Assembly: GCA_948099385.1 (NCBI GenBank)
Contig: CANUEZ040000014.1
Coordinates: 2,170,001-2,234,000 of the forward strand
Origin: Fasciola hepatica
Lineage: Eukaryota > Platyhelminthes > Trematoda > Plagiorchiida > Fasciolidae
Direction: 5' to 3'
DNA: 64,000 nt
The notes below the pieces were generated by a model. That model did not search any database, was not told where the DNA came from, and was given only the letters and a program-made list of their open reading frames with translations. Position numbers and translations under genes: made by a program. Below, piece after piece: positions 23,256 through 35,131 of this stretch; positions within the stretch are counted from its first letter, which is position 1; each line of letters begins with the position of its first letter.

Positions 23256-24428
23256 ATGGATTGTAAGGATGTTGATTTATATAGACCGAGAATACTAGAC
23301 TTGGAACGACAGTTGTCATCGGCTAGACAACAGGCCCAGGAAGCAGAAAAGAAGTGTATGCAGAAAGAGCGTGAGCATGAGACCAGCGACTGCGACACTT
23401 CCGGTAGGTCAGGGTACAATAATATAGGGATCCCCACGCCGGTGGCCGACTATAAACCACCATCGATCAATTTGCCTAGAGTGGAACTAACGGTATTCGA
23501 CGGGCGATCAGAACACTACTGCAAGTTTGTCAAGCAGTTCGAGACATTCGTCGAAAATAAGGCAACCGACCCTGGGCAAGGGCCTTTCTACCTTACTCAC
23601 TACTGTCGAGGCCGAGCAAGAGAAGCTATCGACGGGTGCACCATGCTCGACCCGGAACGATGCTACACAAGAGCAAGGAAGATTCTAAAAGACTTGTTTG
23701 GCCAACCTTTCAAAGTAGCCCGTAACCTAATGGAGGGCTTGATGGCAGAGGCAAAGAGAACCAAGGGCGACGTCTACTCAATGGCTGACCCGGTGATTAA
23801 GATGTAGAGCTGCTCAATAGCCCTCGACCATTTAGGTTACAGGGCCGACCTAGATGCAATGCACACTTTGGAGGGCATAGTCCGTCACCTTTCTCCCGAA
23901 CTACAGGGTCGGTAGGCGGAAGAGGCGGAACGGATAAGCCGAGGCGACCTGGTGGCTAACTTCGAAGACCTGACCGAATACTTGGACAGGCAATCCAAGA
24001 TAGCCGACAGCAGGTTTGGTCGACTTATCCAGGACAGCAACCGGGCAAACAAGCCCAGGACTAGCCAGGCTCAAACCCCTGCACAGGAACATCCAAAATA
24101 CCAAACTGGGACCAATACACATGCCATTTCACGCGATGCCACGGCGCAACCAAATTGCAGATCATGTAACGCTAGCCACGGACTATCAGAATGCCCCAAG
24201 TTCGGCAACGCCACAATAGACGAACGGTGAGGAATGGCGAAGACTGCAGGTGCGTGTTTTATTTGTCTCAACACCACGCACCGGGAAGCAGCTTGTAGGA
24301 AAAAACCGACGTGGTTACGAGGGCTGCACGGGCAGACACCATCGGCTGCTGCATCAGGCGAGAGTAACCTTACCCGAGACGAGTACCAAACCCACTGTTA
24401 TTTGTTCAACGTTACGATCTGCCAGTAA
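23256..24428 (+). pseudogene. BEL-1 gag (DUF1759-like capsid and zinc knuckles), broken
   Basis: The ATG at 23256 opens a frame with a short coiled coil (LERQLSSARQQAQEAEKK). The conserved capsid region follows: LPRVELTVFDG, W replaced by C in the YCKFVKQFE block, then LTHYCRGRAREAIDGC. In-frame stops lie at 23805-23807, about 23913 and 24228. Beyond them the same frame continues with the nucleocapsid knuckles C-R-S-C-N-A-S-H-G-L-S-E-C and C-F-I-C-L-N-T-T-H-R-E-A-A-C. An upstream ATG at 23110 lies in another frame. Gag packages the element RNA; this copy cannot make it. Confidence 0.85.
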
Positions 24429-27400
24429 ACCGGTACGTTTAGGCGTAGTGGCCGTGGGAGTAGTGACCCCAGCTGGGGTTGTCAAAGCGTTGGCTTTCGT
24501 CGATAGTGGATCCGACATTACTTTAGTGAAAGAGCGGTTTGCCGACAAACACCGACTCGCTAAAGGTGCGACGTCATTGGCAGTGAGCACGGTGGGCGGA
24601 AACAGGTAATGACTGCCGGTAGGTTGAGGCTTCAACTCTCTCTCTCTCTAGACATTAACGAGGAAATTGAACCAACGGAGACATTCACGTTAGCTGATCT
24701 CTACATGCGAGCACCAAGGCTGATGAACGCAATCTTGATTAGGTTGCCCCACCTGCAGGATTTCACCGTTGTAGACTGGGAAGATGATGAAGTGGATCCC
24801 CTCATCGGCTGCGACGTGCCAGAGGCGCATTGGGTGCTTGACCAGAGAGTCGGCGACCGCCAGGCACCTTATGCCGTACGCACGGCTCTGGGATGGATGT
24901 TATACGGTCCAGTAGGGGTACGTGGTTCCGTAAAGTACTTATCCGCCGAAACGGACCGCATAGATTATCACCTGCAGCGGCTGTATGAAAAGGCGTTTCA
25001 TGACATTGGAGACGAAAAACCATCGTTGTCTCAAGAGGATCACTTCGCTCTACAAACGGTGCGGCAAGGCACTAGAGGCCTCAAAAAACAGTTCGAGGTT
25101 CCCCTTCCATGGCGCATATCTGCCGACCTGTGGACTGACAGCAGAAGTTATGTCCTCCAACGATTACTACGACTAAAAGAACGCTTTATTTGAGACCAGA
25201 ATTTGTGGGAACGATACTCGGAACTAATGAAGCGAAACGAAGCCCTCGGTTACGTTGAAAAGGTGCCTGCCAACACCGACGGCAAAAAGGGTATCTGATG
25301 TCTGGCTCACCATCCGGTTATCAACCCCAAGAAACCCAAAATGCTGCGGGTGGTTTTCAACTGTGCAGCCAAGTTCCAGGGCAAGTCGTTAAACGGTCGC
25401 TTACTACAGGGGCCTGACTGGACCACACCACTGATCGATGTTTTGTGCCGTTTCAGAGTGGGTAAAGTGGCCTCGTCTGCCGACATTAGGGAAATGTTTC
25501 ATCAGGTGAGAATTCCGGTAGGAGAACGAGAGGCATTGCGTTCCCTGTGGTGGGAAGGGAGCGATCGGGACAACGCAGTGGTGAATTATAGGATGACCGT
25601 CCGCCCCTTCGGAGCAATATCGTCACCATTTTGTGCCAACTACGCCCTTCGAGAATCAGCGAACAAACATGGCGATCTAGTACATCGAACGGTGGTAGAA
25701 AGCGTCAGCAGGAACGTCTACGTCGACGACTACCTTGGGTCATTCGATGATGTGGAATCAGCTCTAAAGCAGTTCAGGTGCCTGACGAGATTGCTAGAAG
25801 AGGGCGGCTTCCATCTAACTAAATGGATGTGGAACGCTTCAGAAGTGCTAAAGGCCATTCCGTATCACGAAAAGGCCGAAAGGGTAAGAGATTTGGACGG
25901 CTCCCCACTTCCTATCGAGCGCACTTTAGAAATACAATGGGACGCGGAAACGGCCAACTTTGTTTTTGAGCTAAACGTTCCCGAGCTGCCAATAACCCGT
26001 CGTGGCATACTATCCGCTGTCTATAGTTTGTTCGACCCGCTCGGTTTCGTCTCACCCTAGCTGCTACCCGGAAAGATCTTGCTGCATCGGCTGTGCCGTA
26101 AGAAAGTTGATTGGGACCAGCCACTGGACCGAGAGAACCGTTTGGACTGGGAAGAACTTTTGAACACCTTGAAGAAACTAGGGGACACAAGGATTCCACG
26201 ATATTTGACTCCTGGCCATACAACGCGGACGGGAGAACTACATGCTTTTCCGATGCATCCGAAGTCGGTTACGGGGCCGTGGTGTACGGACGATGGTGCA
26301 CAGGAGATGGACAACATACTACGAGGATCCTGTTTGCTAAAGCCCTCATTGCTCCACTGAAGTCGGTCTCGATCCCACGCCTTGAACTCAGCGCAGCCAT
26401 GTTGGCAGTCAGGGTGGTGCAAGCGGTGAAGAGATGTTTCGACTTCTACATTTGGTCGGTTAGCTTTTGGACGGACTCAACGATAGTACTTTACTACATT
26501 AACAACGTCCGGAGCCGGTTTAGTACTCTCATCGCTAACCGACTCGCGATTATCCGCGATGAATCAGCCATGAACCTATGGAATCATGTCAGGTCTGGCG
26601 ATAATCCAGCCGATCTGTGCTCCCGAGGTGCGACCAACTTCAGGCAACTAGACACGTGGACGAGAGGACCAAACTTCCTGCAAGTGCCTAAACAGGACTG
26701 GCCCACGTTCGAATTAAAAAAACCCTACGGAAGTAGAACTGGAGATCAAAGGCGTAGTGATAGCGGCCAACGTAGTCGAAACGACATCCATTCTATCACG
26801 ATTGGTCAGGTTTTCTTCCTGGATGAAGGCACTTCGTGCGTTAGTTTGGCTGACTAGGTTCAAGAGACATTTATTAGTCATGAAGGGGCTACGCCCTTCA
26901 GGCCGGATACGGGTCGGCCCGATAAGTCCCGATGAGCTGCAAGCTGCAGAATACGATATTTTCAGAGTGATACAATGCGAGGCTTTCGCCCCAGAGCTTC
27001 AGAGGGCGGAAGAAGTGGGACCAATCAACAAAGAAATATCATCTCCGAGAGGCGAATTGAAGCGTTTAAACCCCAAACTCATTGATGGACTGCTGCGAGT
27101 GGATGGTAGGCTGACAAAGGCCCACCTGAGCTTCGACACAAAGTATCCTATACTGCTGCCTGCGAGACCACCTGTAGTAGTGCTAATGATCCAACACGTC
27201 CACGCCATGGAGGGACATGCCGGGGAAAGTCACGTGACGAGCCTCATCCGAAAGCGCCTTTGGTTGCTGAGAGGACGAGAGACTGTAAAACGTGTAATCC
27301 GACGTTGTAGGAGACGCAATGCCACGGCGGGCAAACAACACATGGCCCCGCTACCAGAATGCAGGGTGACTGCGGGCTGGTGGCCGTTCAGCGACATCGG

Positions 27401-28300
27401 GTTGGACTATTTCGGGCCCTTGTGGATCAAGTACGGGAAGAGATTACAAAAGCGATGTGGATGCATCATGACGTGCATGAAGTCACGCGCGGTACATCGA
27501 GAAGTCGCACATTCGATGACGACCGATTATTTCTTACGGGCCTTGCAGGGATTTATCAACCGAAGAGGCGTACCGGCCGATATATACTCAGATAATGGGT
27601 CGAACTTTGTGGGCGCTCACCGGGAATTGTAGCTTTGGCGCAAGAACACAAAAAGGGACGAACTGCAGGATCAAACTGTGGCCTACGGCATACAACGGCA
27701 TTTCAACCCCCAACAGGCCAGCCACCGAGGCGGCTTATGGGAACGCTTGATCCGGTCCGCCAGACGGATATTGCTGTCAATCATGGGGCAGCAGCCGCCA
27801 GACGAAGTGAAGCTGCACACCGTCAAGACTGAGCTAGACAGAATCCTGAAAACCGCTCCCTGGTTCCGGCAATAAACGGCGACCCCACCAACCCGGTGCT
27901 CACCCCGAACGACTTATTGACGTTAAGGTCGAACGAGGGTTTCCTAGAGCCGGTAAACCTTCGTGGGAGCTACTTCCACGGATGGAAGCAGGCGAATTAT
28001 CTTGCCAAGGTTTTCTGGAGGCGCTGGCTGCGGGAGTACCTACCAGCTCTGTAGACTCGACAGAAGTGACTGGTGAAAACAAGGCCATTCAAGGTTGGGG
28101 ATTCGGTTATGATTGCCGACGAACGCGCACATCTCAGCACTTGGTCTTTGGGAGTAGTTACGGAAACCATCAAAGGCACTGACGGAATGATAAGAACGGT
28201 GAAGGAGAAGACAGCTAACGGAGTGCTAATTCGTGACATACGCAGTATTAACGTACTCGAGAGTGAAGGCGGAGAAGCTGATAACGCTGAGGCCCAGTAG
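24370..28300 (+). pseudogene. BEL-1 pol (protease, RT, RNase H, integrase, DUF5641), broken
   Basis: The frame shifts near 24370 into the aspartic protease, with active site F-V-D-S-G-S-D near 24500. The Pao-specific block GCDVPEAHW...LGWMLYGPV is at 24805-24920. RT is open at 25341-26060 with catalytic Y-V-D-D at 25719-25730 and ends DPLGFVSP followed by a stop at 26058-26060. RNase H lies in another frame (FSDASEVGYG near 26245, RLELSAAMLAV near 26380). The integrase frame 26757-27632 holds GHAGESHV, a zinc-finger remnant with one cysteine lost (RRCRRRNA), DIGLDYFGP and YSDNGSNFVGA. It continues after a stop with SHRGGLWERLIRS. DUF5641 ends in the frame 28073-28300 (FKVGDSVMI..W.LGVV...G.DG). 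Confidence 0.9.
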
Positions 28301-28947
28301 ACTGTTTCGCACTAGTCATCGAGGTGGGTAAAAAAAGACCATATATGGAAGCAATCACGGAAAACTGACGTATCAAACCATCATACTCCCGACGCACACT
28401 CACCTACATTGTACTCGTCATACCACATGGTCTCCGTCAAACACGTTACAGTGCTCACAGTATTTCGTTGACATTACAGAAGGTTTTTCCCGATATTTAG
28501 TGATAAACGCGATTCCATTGTATAGCCAGACACATACGCACATACCCAATGCACGCTATGTCACGCAACTCCTATCAAACCTGTGATGGTGTTCGCAATT
28601 TGCTTCTGTTGACGTAGCTGAAATGTCTTTTGCATATGTGGAGGTAGCGGCGATTACATCATACACACACACCCACGCAAGCACATACAGCCAGGGCAGG
28701 ACGGCCTTTCTAAGGACAGCATCTATGTTTCCCCTTCACGCCCGCCATCGGTCAGTTGGTCTTGCGGAAGTTGCGGACTAGCCTCGCGCCTATGTAGCCA
28801 ACGGACTAGGTACCACCATGAGTAGAACGTTGACGACAAGCATTGGGCACGCGCACTGACAGCAGGGCCTAGGTAGGTAGGAAGAATCAGTACCTTTATA
28901 CCAAACCTTTGACTCTGTTCAGGATTCGGGAGGATTTTGGTGGGCCG

Positions 28948-29324
28948 TGTAACGACCGATCGTGGAAAATCTCCCTAAAACCTTTGCGATTCAGTGTTTT
29001 TCTTAACATCACTCACTTGCTTACACTATTGACGTGTCTTTACGAACTGTTTGTTTCTATGGACCAATTGTTGTTTGTTCGCGCCCAGAGCGCTACTTTG
29101 TCATATCCTTGTTCTGGACCTGCGTGATGCACGTGCTTTTTGCTCACACGCTGCAATTCGGTTTTTCGTTTGTTGAGTCCTTGTGATCTCATTACTGAGG
29201 TTTGTATCTGTTTGGTGTCGTTGTTCATCCAAAAATTTAGTATCGTAGAATATCACGGATAATTGCCTTTTGGTTTCGGGATCCGTTGCGAATTTGGCTA
29301 CGCATTGCTCGAACGTGTGTTACA
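28948..29324 (+). repeat. BEL-1 3' LTR
   Basis: It is 377 bp, essentially identical to 22692-23068, and directly follows the purine-rich tract TTCGGGAGGATTTTGGTGGG. Downstream the CR1-A1 element resumes at 29325. Confidence 0.95.
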
Positions 29325-30044
29325 CTCGGACCTCCCTTAGAAGACTGCGTTTGGGCATGGTCACCCTCCTACAAAAAGGATGCCACCTGTTTGAAGTACG
29401 TACGACGTCTTGCAACGCGCATGACTGAAGGTCAGTGAGGCCAAACGTATGAGTAGAGACTCCGGGGCCTCAGACTTTTCTCTATGGAAAAAAGACTACT
29501 AGGGGTTTCTCATAGAGGCATGTAAGATAATCAAAGGCTTTTCTGGTCTCAGGCAGGAAAGCCTACTCCTTATTGCAACAGACGCCAGAAAAAAGGTCAT
29601 GGGAAAAGGGTGGCGAAAGTTCGATCTAGGCTGATAGCTTGATCTCACTTTTCCAGCAATAAGGCGGTTAACTACTGGAGTGGACTGCCGGAAGGAACAA
29701 TATAACTGAGGCCCGCCCATGCATTCCAGGAGGCCCTAGATCTTAAGTGGAATGAGAACTTTTCTGACAGTGACTTTTGAGTATGGTACTAGACAAACCG
29801 ATGCGGTGTGTTTACCTATGGAACGTTTCTACCTGCCGCCTAATGACTAGTGAAGCTTACGATGCATAGCGGCTCTCGCAGTCGATGTGCGATGAAGTCT
29901 TACGTTACCCTTCTATTTTTACCTGGGGTTCGAAGAAATAAAATGTGCATTAGTGGGTGCCTGCCTAGTGTGCATACCGTCGAAGGAGTTCTGGACGCTC
30001 GATTAGCCGTGGCCACTTCCTGCCCTGTGCAGACTGAACTGAAC
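29325..30044 (+). mobile_element. CR1-A1 right part (RT C-terminus and 3' UTR)
   Basis: It resumes the element interrupted at 22691. LEDCVWAWSPSYKKD and RLATRMTEGQ lie in the first 110 bp, FSGLRQESLLLIATDARKK near 29535-29600, and a YWSGLPEG block near 29670-29695. The final open codons (FQEALDLKWNENFSDSD) end near 29780. The 3' UTR shares blocks with 39400-40000: TCTCGCAGTCGATGTGCG, GTGTGCATACC, GACGCTCGATT..CCGTGGCC, and a terminal GTGCA(G/A)ACTGAACTGA tail. CR1-B starts directly after it. Confidence 0.8.
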
Positions 30045-33000
30045 CTCCAGTGGTAGGCCTAGTGCTACTAAACATCTGACGCCCACAAAAAGTATCCCAT
30101 ACCCCAACGTTGCTATTAAGACTGTAGTAACGGAGGAGATTCACCCATATTTGAGCCCAGACACAAACCTGCAACCTGCTTCTGCAGGAAGCTGTAGTAA
30201 AGGGGTTAACGCACAGGAAACGGTGTTCGCATGCAAACCAGGATCACCACCGAGAAAACTCAGAGCTGTGAATCACGCAATAAACATGAGGGTAAACCGC
30301 AAAAAGCAGTCCACCTTTTTCGGAGACCGAAGGATGCAGGCCGTCCGCCTGGTAAAACACCTGCCAGGCTACTAGACGTCAAAACTTACCAGCCACCCCA
30401 ACAGTTTGTTAACCATCTAGCCCCCAAATATCCTCAGCTCCCGACTCTCTCAGGGCCTCTTTTCCACCCCAAACTCCCCATCCTTCCCCCCCTCTTGTCA
30501 AACCAGAGACCAGTTGTCTCCGGCGATTCTGCAACAACTGAGTATGCGCTCAGGTGTTTCTAGAGCAATTGCCTGAGTGGGCTGAATAATATCCTGAAGC
30601 TTCGACAGCTTGCAGTGGATAAGGGGCCTTAGATCATAGCACTCACAGAAACCTGGCTCACCCCTGATATACTTGATGCCGAAATATTTACTCTGAGATT
30701 CTTCACAGTAAGGCAGGACTCCGGCAGAGGTCTTGCCGGCAGGGTTATCTTATAGTACGATAACTCTGTCCTTCCTCTCACTATACTAACAACTCCTACC
30801 TTTGCTTGCATTGATTGCTAGTGGGCTGAATTTACCCCCTGCAGGACAGACACAGTACCGCTTAGTGTAGTCTGTCGCCCTCCCATATGCAGTTCAACCG
30901 ATAGCATAGGTCTCATAGACTTATTAGGCTCCCTGAAAAGTTACACAGACTTCATCCATCTGTTATTCACTAGTGACTTCAACTCACTCAGTATCGACTG
31001 GCAAAGAGCTCATGCCCCTGAAATCACTTTGGTAAACTCCTCCTGGATCTCGTACTCAGGAACTCATTGGTGCAGAAAGTGAACGATCCGACCACATCGC
31101 AAGGGACATACCCCGTCCGCACTAGACCTGGTCATTACCAAAGAATGGTTCCAAACAGATGTGGTGCACAACTTTCAGCCTCTAGGCAAAAAGTGGTCAC
31201 ATTCTCCTTGGGTATGATTATATTGTGAAGTGGCCTCCTCTTTCCTCAGAAATAAAAATTCCGAGATCCTTTAAAGGAACCAACTTTGACTCAGTCAGTA
31301 AACTTATTCGCTTCCAGCTAAATTCAGCTAGCCTAGATAACTCTACTGATGAAATGGCAGGGAATCTCGGAGAGTTGACTTCTATAGCTGACAGGCTATT
31401 TGTCTCCAGAATTGGTCTTCCACAGGCCGATAAGCGGCACCTTTCTTAACTCATTAGGAGTATTCCAGATGAACTTGCAAGCTTCTTTGCTAGATATAAA
31501 ACCATAGGTCTTGTTCGTGATGCAGAAGACTTCAGGATTACCGCAACATATGCAAAGACAAGATTAAGTCCTATAATAATGCTGTCGAACTATCCGTACT
31601 TGCTCCGGCAAGGACCAGTAGGGCATTTTTCAGTACATGGGCCGTCTAACGGGCACAGCTCCGATGCCACACGGTCTAAAAGATCGTGCCAGATGCCCAA
31701 TCACTTCCCCCAGACAAGTAGCTGAGGCTTTCAGCTCCCGTTTTCGTACGGTGATTAGCTCCTTACTAATACCATCCCACCCCGCCAAGCACCCAGTATC
31801 CCTGGTAACTGCCCTGAACCCTATCACTATTCCCATTGGTGAGGTCGCACAAGATATCCGACGGCCCAAACAATAATGCTCCATGGGTCCTGACTTAATC
31901 GACCCCCGCGTTTTCAAGGAAACCGCGGACACATTAGCTACTGTAAGTGCATCTCTTTTTCAGTAATGTGTTGACGATGGAGTTTTCCCCAGCAGCCGGA
32001 AAAAATCGGTCATAGCATCCATCTATAAGGAGGGTAGTTGGCATCTTGCTTCTAGTTACAGACCCCTAAGTCGAACTGGTATCACCGGCAAAACTTTCGA
32101 GCGAATTCCTAAGAGTACGGTTCTTTCCCATCTGCATAGAAGCACGATACTGTCCCAGCCCCAAAGCGGGTTTCTTCCAGGTAGATCATGCGTCACCAAT
32201 AAGCTTACCATCATGCATAGTCTGAAGAAAGCATACCATGGTGGCCAGCTCTCACAGGCTGTGTTCATCGACTTTGCTAAGGCTTTCGACAAGGTCCCCC
32301 ATTCCCCTCTTCCTTATAAGCTGCAAACATATTGGATAACTGGCTCCATGCTGGCCACCTTACGCAGCCTTCTTACCGACCGCGCCTTTGTGGTTAAGGT
32401 GGGAAATGTTTTGTCTCAATCCCCCACAGTAACGTCTGGGGTCCCATAAGGGTCGGTCTTAGGTCCTCTTCTTCTCCTGATCTACATAAACGATCTTCCG
32501 ACAGCTCTTCCTGCGAACAAGGCAAAGTATGCAGAAGATATAACACTCTGGAGTTCAAGCGTTGAAAACCTACAAGTTGCAGTTGATAAACCAGAAAGCT
32601 GATCCGAGAGCTGGAACCTCCCATTTAATGGTGACAAGTGCTTGAGCATGTCTTTCGGCAGATAGACTGGCCACAGGCTTCCCTTTAGAGGAGCAACCAC
32701 ACTGCCTTGGGTTGTCCGACAAAAGATGCCCGGTTTCTGGTTAGATTGTAGCCTGTCCTTCTCCCATCATCACCAACTTGCGAGCAAGTCTGCTTTTTGA
32801 GTCCTAAATATGATTCGAAGTTCCTTCCCACGCATCTTCAAGGATGACTTCCCCATGATTTTCGGCTCGCATATCCGACATCTGTTGGAGTATGGTAGTC
32901 AGCTACTGCACTCTGGTCTTGCCCGAGACCGTGAGATCATAGAGAAGGTTCAGAGGGCCGCCCCTCAAGCAGTATGGGGTCTGTCCCACCTACCCTATCC

Positions 33001-33600
33001 CGTCCGCCTCTCACTCCTCAATCTCCACTCACTTGATTCAAGATGCGTAAGAGGTGATCTGTTTTCGAAGTTTCATCTTTTTGGATCAAATCAAAGCGAT
33101 TTCTCCTTCTCCGTCTGTAGGGCCTCTTCTCTCCGTAGTCATAGCAGAAGGGTTTTTAAACCGAGACTAAGCACTCCATCGCGAATTGACTTCTTTTAGC
33201 TATAAGGTTAGTATTCTGTGGACTGCACTTCCGGAAGACATTGTTTTCTCGCAGAACAAAACTATATTCAAGAAAAAGTCAGACTTCTACCTCCGTCTCT
33301 CCCAGTGACTCCTGGTCCAAAAAAATGAAATAGGTGTCTTCTACTGCATTTCCATTCCGCTATATGTTCATGAATGTCGCACCCCCATTCCGTTTAAAGC
33401 ACTGCCCATAGTGAGACACTGTATGATGTTATGCGTATTTTGTTTTTGTTACCGCCCCAGCTCCCCCCCCCCTTCCGCTTCTTTCTACACTCGTTTCAGC
33501 TCGGTGAATCCGAAAGACGATGAAAAATTTCCTCGAGAACAGGCACAATCGGGCTCAAAGCCTCGAATCCGTGCAGTACTTCGAGACTTCAAGGCAACTG
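30045..33600 (+). mobile_element. CR1-B, 5'-truncated and decayed copy (plus strand)
   Basis: It aligns with the minus-strand CR1-B at 34860-39290 but begins about two-thirds into ORF1, near the residues encoding the SPTKS.P region. The rest follows in scrambled frames: the end of ORF1 (30230-30560), EN (LTETWL at about 30645, TSDFNS at about 30970), the linker open frame 31225-31449, and RT. RT motifs are SYRPLS near 32055, VFIDFAKAFDKVPH near 32262-32300, VPxGSVLGPLLLLIYINDLP near 32440-32500, and a YAED in place of the catalytic YADD near 32527. The C-terminus is at 32810-33300. Its 3' UTR ends near 33600, matching the 3' end of the other copy. Confidence 0.9.
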
Positions 33601-33604
33601 AAAT

Positions 33605-34858
33605 GCTCCATCGGTAGGCAGGCTGTACAGGTCCATGTTTGATCAGAGTAGGCTGCCTCAGGACTGGAAAATCGCGGCCGTCTTGGCAATACATAAGAGT
33701 GGACCCAAGTCGGCTATGCAGAACTACGGGCCGGTGGGTCTAAGTAGCATCCTATGTAAAGTCCTTGAGAAGATCATCCGTGCTCACATCTGCTAGCACT
33801 TACTGGAGCACTCCATAGAAGGTCCGTCCCAGCATGGATTCCCGAAAAATAGGTTTGGCCTGACAAATCTCCTGTGCTTCTTAGATAAAGTAACTCGACG
33901 ACTCGACGAAGGTAAGCAAGTTGAGGTATGGTACCTCGACTTTAGCAGGGCGTTGACTCCGTTATTCATCGTCTTTTGCCACGCAAGATGGAGACCTTTG
34001 GTATAGGTGGACCAGTATGTGTGTGGCTGGCGGACGTTCTCTCCCACAGGATGTTTCACCTCAAAGTAGGGACAGGCGCTCCAGTTTGGTGAACGTCGCA
34101 AGCGGTGTACCCCAGGGATCCGTCCCAGGCCCGGTCCTTTTCTTGTCCTTATTAACGACCCGGCATCCGCTCTTCAGTCGCGGAGCTTTATTTTGCGGAT
34201 GATGTGAAGATTGTTTGATCTGAGAGTAGGGTGGACTTGGGAAGGTACAGGGGTAACTCATGGGCTGGTCATACAAATGGGACTTACCCTGGAAGCCGAA
34301 AAAGCCGTTTGTTGTCAAGGGCAACAAAAAGCCTTACTGTCGCTCGTGACCGAGGGCCGTTCACCGTAGACGAAGTCAGTAAGGTTAATGTCCTTGACGT
34401 CATCATGAACAGTGACGCCGCTGCACGAAAGGCTCGTGGCGAGCTCTTTAGACTGCGATCAGCTTTGTCTTGCCGGCAGCCGGAAATATTCGTGCCTATT
34501 TAAGTGACTTTAGTACGAACTCACTTAAAAGGTAGCCTGAAGTCTCGGTCACCCTTCTACAAAAAGGAAGCTGTCTGCCCAGAGAAGGTTCAACGTCTCG
34601 CCAAGCAAATGTTTGAAGGGCAGAGGGGCGAAAGGTACGAGGAGAGACTCTGCGATCTGAGCCTTCTCTTGTTGGAAGGGAGGAGTCGAGGGGATCTCAC
34701 AGAAACGTTCAACGTAGTGAAGGGTTTTTCTGGCATCAGACTAGATAGTCTGTTCCAATTAGCTTCAGATTTCAGAAAAAGGGGACATGAAAAAAGCTGA
34801 TACAAGACCAAGCTAGGCTGATGGCTAGATCGCACTTCTTCAGCAACAGGGTAGCGAG
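33605..34858 (+). mobile_element. CR1-A2 left part (RT), split by CR1-B
   Basis: It begins inside RT with LYRSMFDQSRLPQDW (about 33626-33670). AVLAIHKSG, GPVGLSSILCKVLEKII, SQHGF.KNR.GLTNLL (33830-33870) and the decayed motif A YLDFSRA follow. GVPQGSVPGPVLFL lies near 34108-34150 and a FADD-like ILRMM region near 34190. Thumb blocks lie at 34370-34500 (EVSKVNVLDVI) and 34504-34800 (FYKKEAVCPEKVQRLAKQM, FSGIRLDSLFQLASD). Reading stops at the decayed SHFFSNRVA near 34855, where CR1-B is inserted. It contains several frameshifts and stops. Confidence 0.8.
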
Positions 34859-35131
34859 CAGTAGTAGTCTTGAAGTACTACACGGGTTCGAGGCTTTAAG
34901 CCCAATTGTCCCGGTTCTTTAGGAAATCTTTGATCTTCTGTCGGATTCACCGAGCTGAAACGAGAGTAAAGGAAGCGGGGGGGGCGGGGGTGGCAGCGAA
35001 AACAAGATACATATAACCTCATTCAGTGTCACACTGTGGACAGTGCCTTAAGCTGAGTGGGGGTGCGGCATTCATGAACATATATGCGATAAAAGACAAC
35101 TATTTTGTTTGTTTTTTTTTTACAAAGGGAA

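Larger units (their letters stand above)
22692..29324 (+). mobile_element. BEL/Pao LTR retrotransposon BEL-1, complete with two LTRs
   Basis: The element is 6,633 bp long, bounded by 377-bp LTRs that differ at only two positions by eye. They begin TG(T/C)AAC and end GTTACA (terminal inverted repeats). The flanks show a 5-bp target duplication with one mismatch, CTCAG (22687-22691) and CTCGG (29325-29329). Internally it carries gag, protease, RT, RNase H, integrase and a DUF5641 domain in Pao order. About 650 bp of 3' non-coding sequence ends in a purine-rich tract (28927-28947). Coding capacity is broken by several stops and frameshifts despite the young LTRs. A primer-binding site may start at the TGG near 23077, but I cannot name the tRNA. 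Confidence 0.95.
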
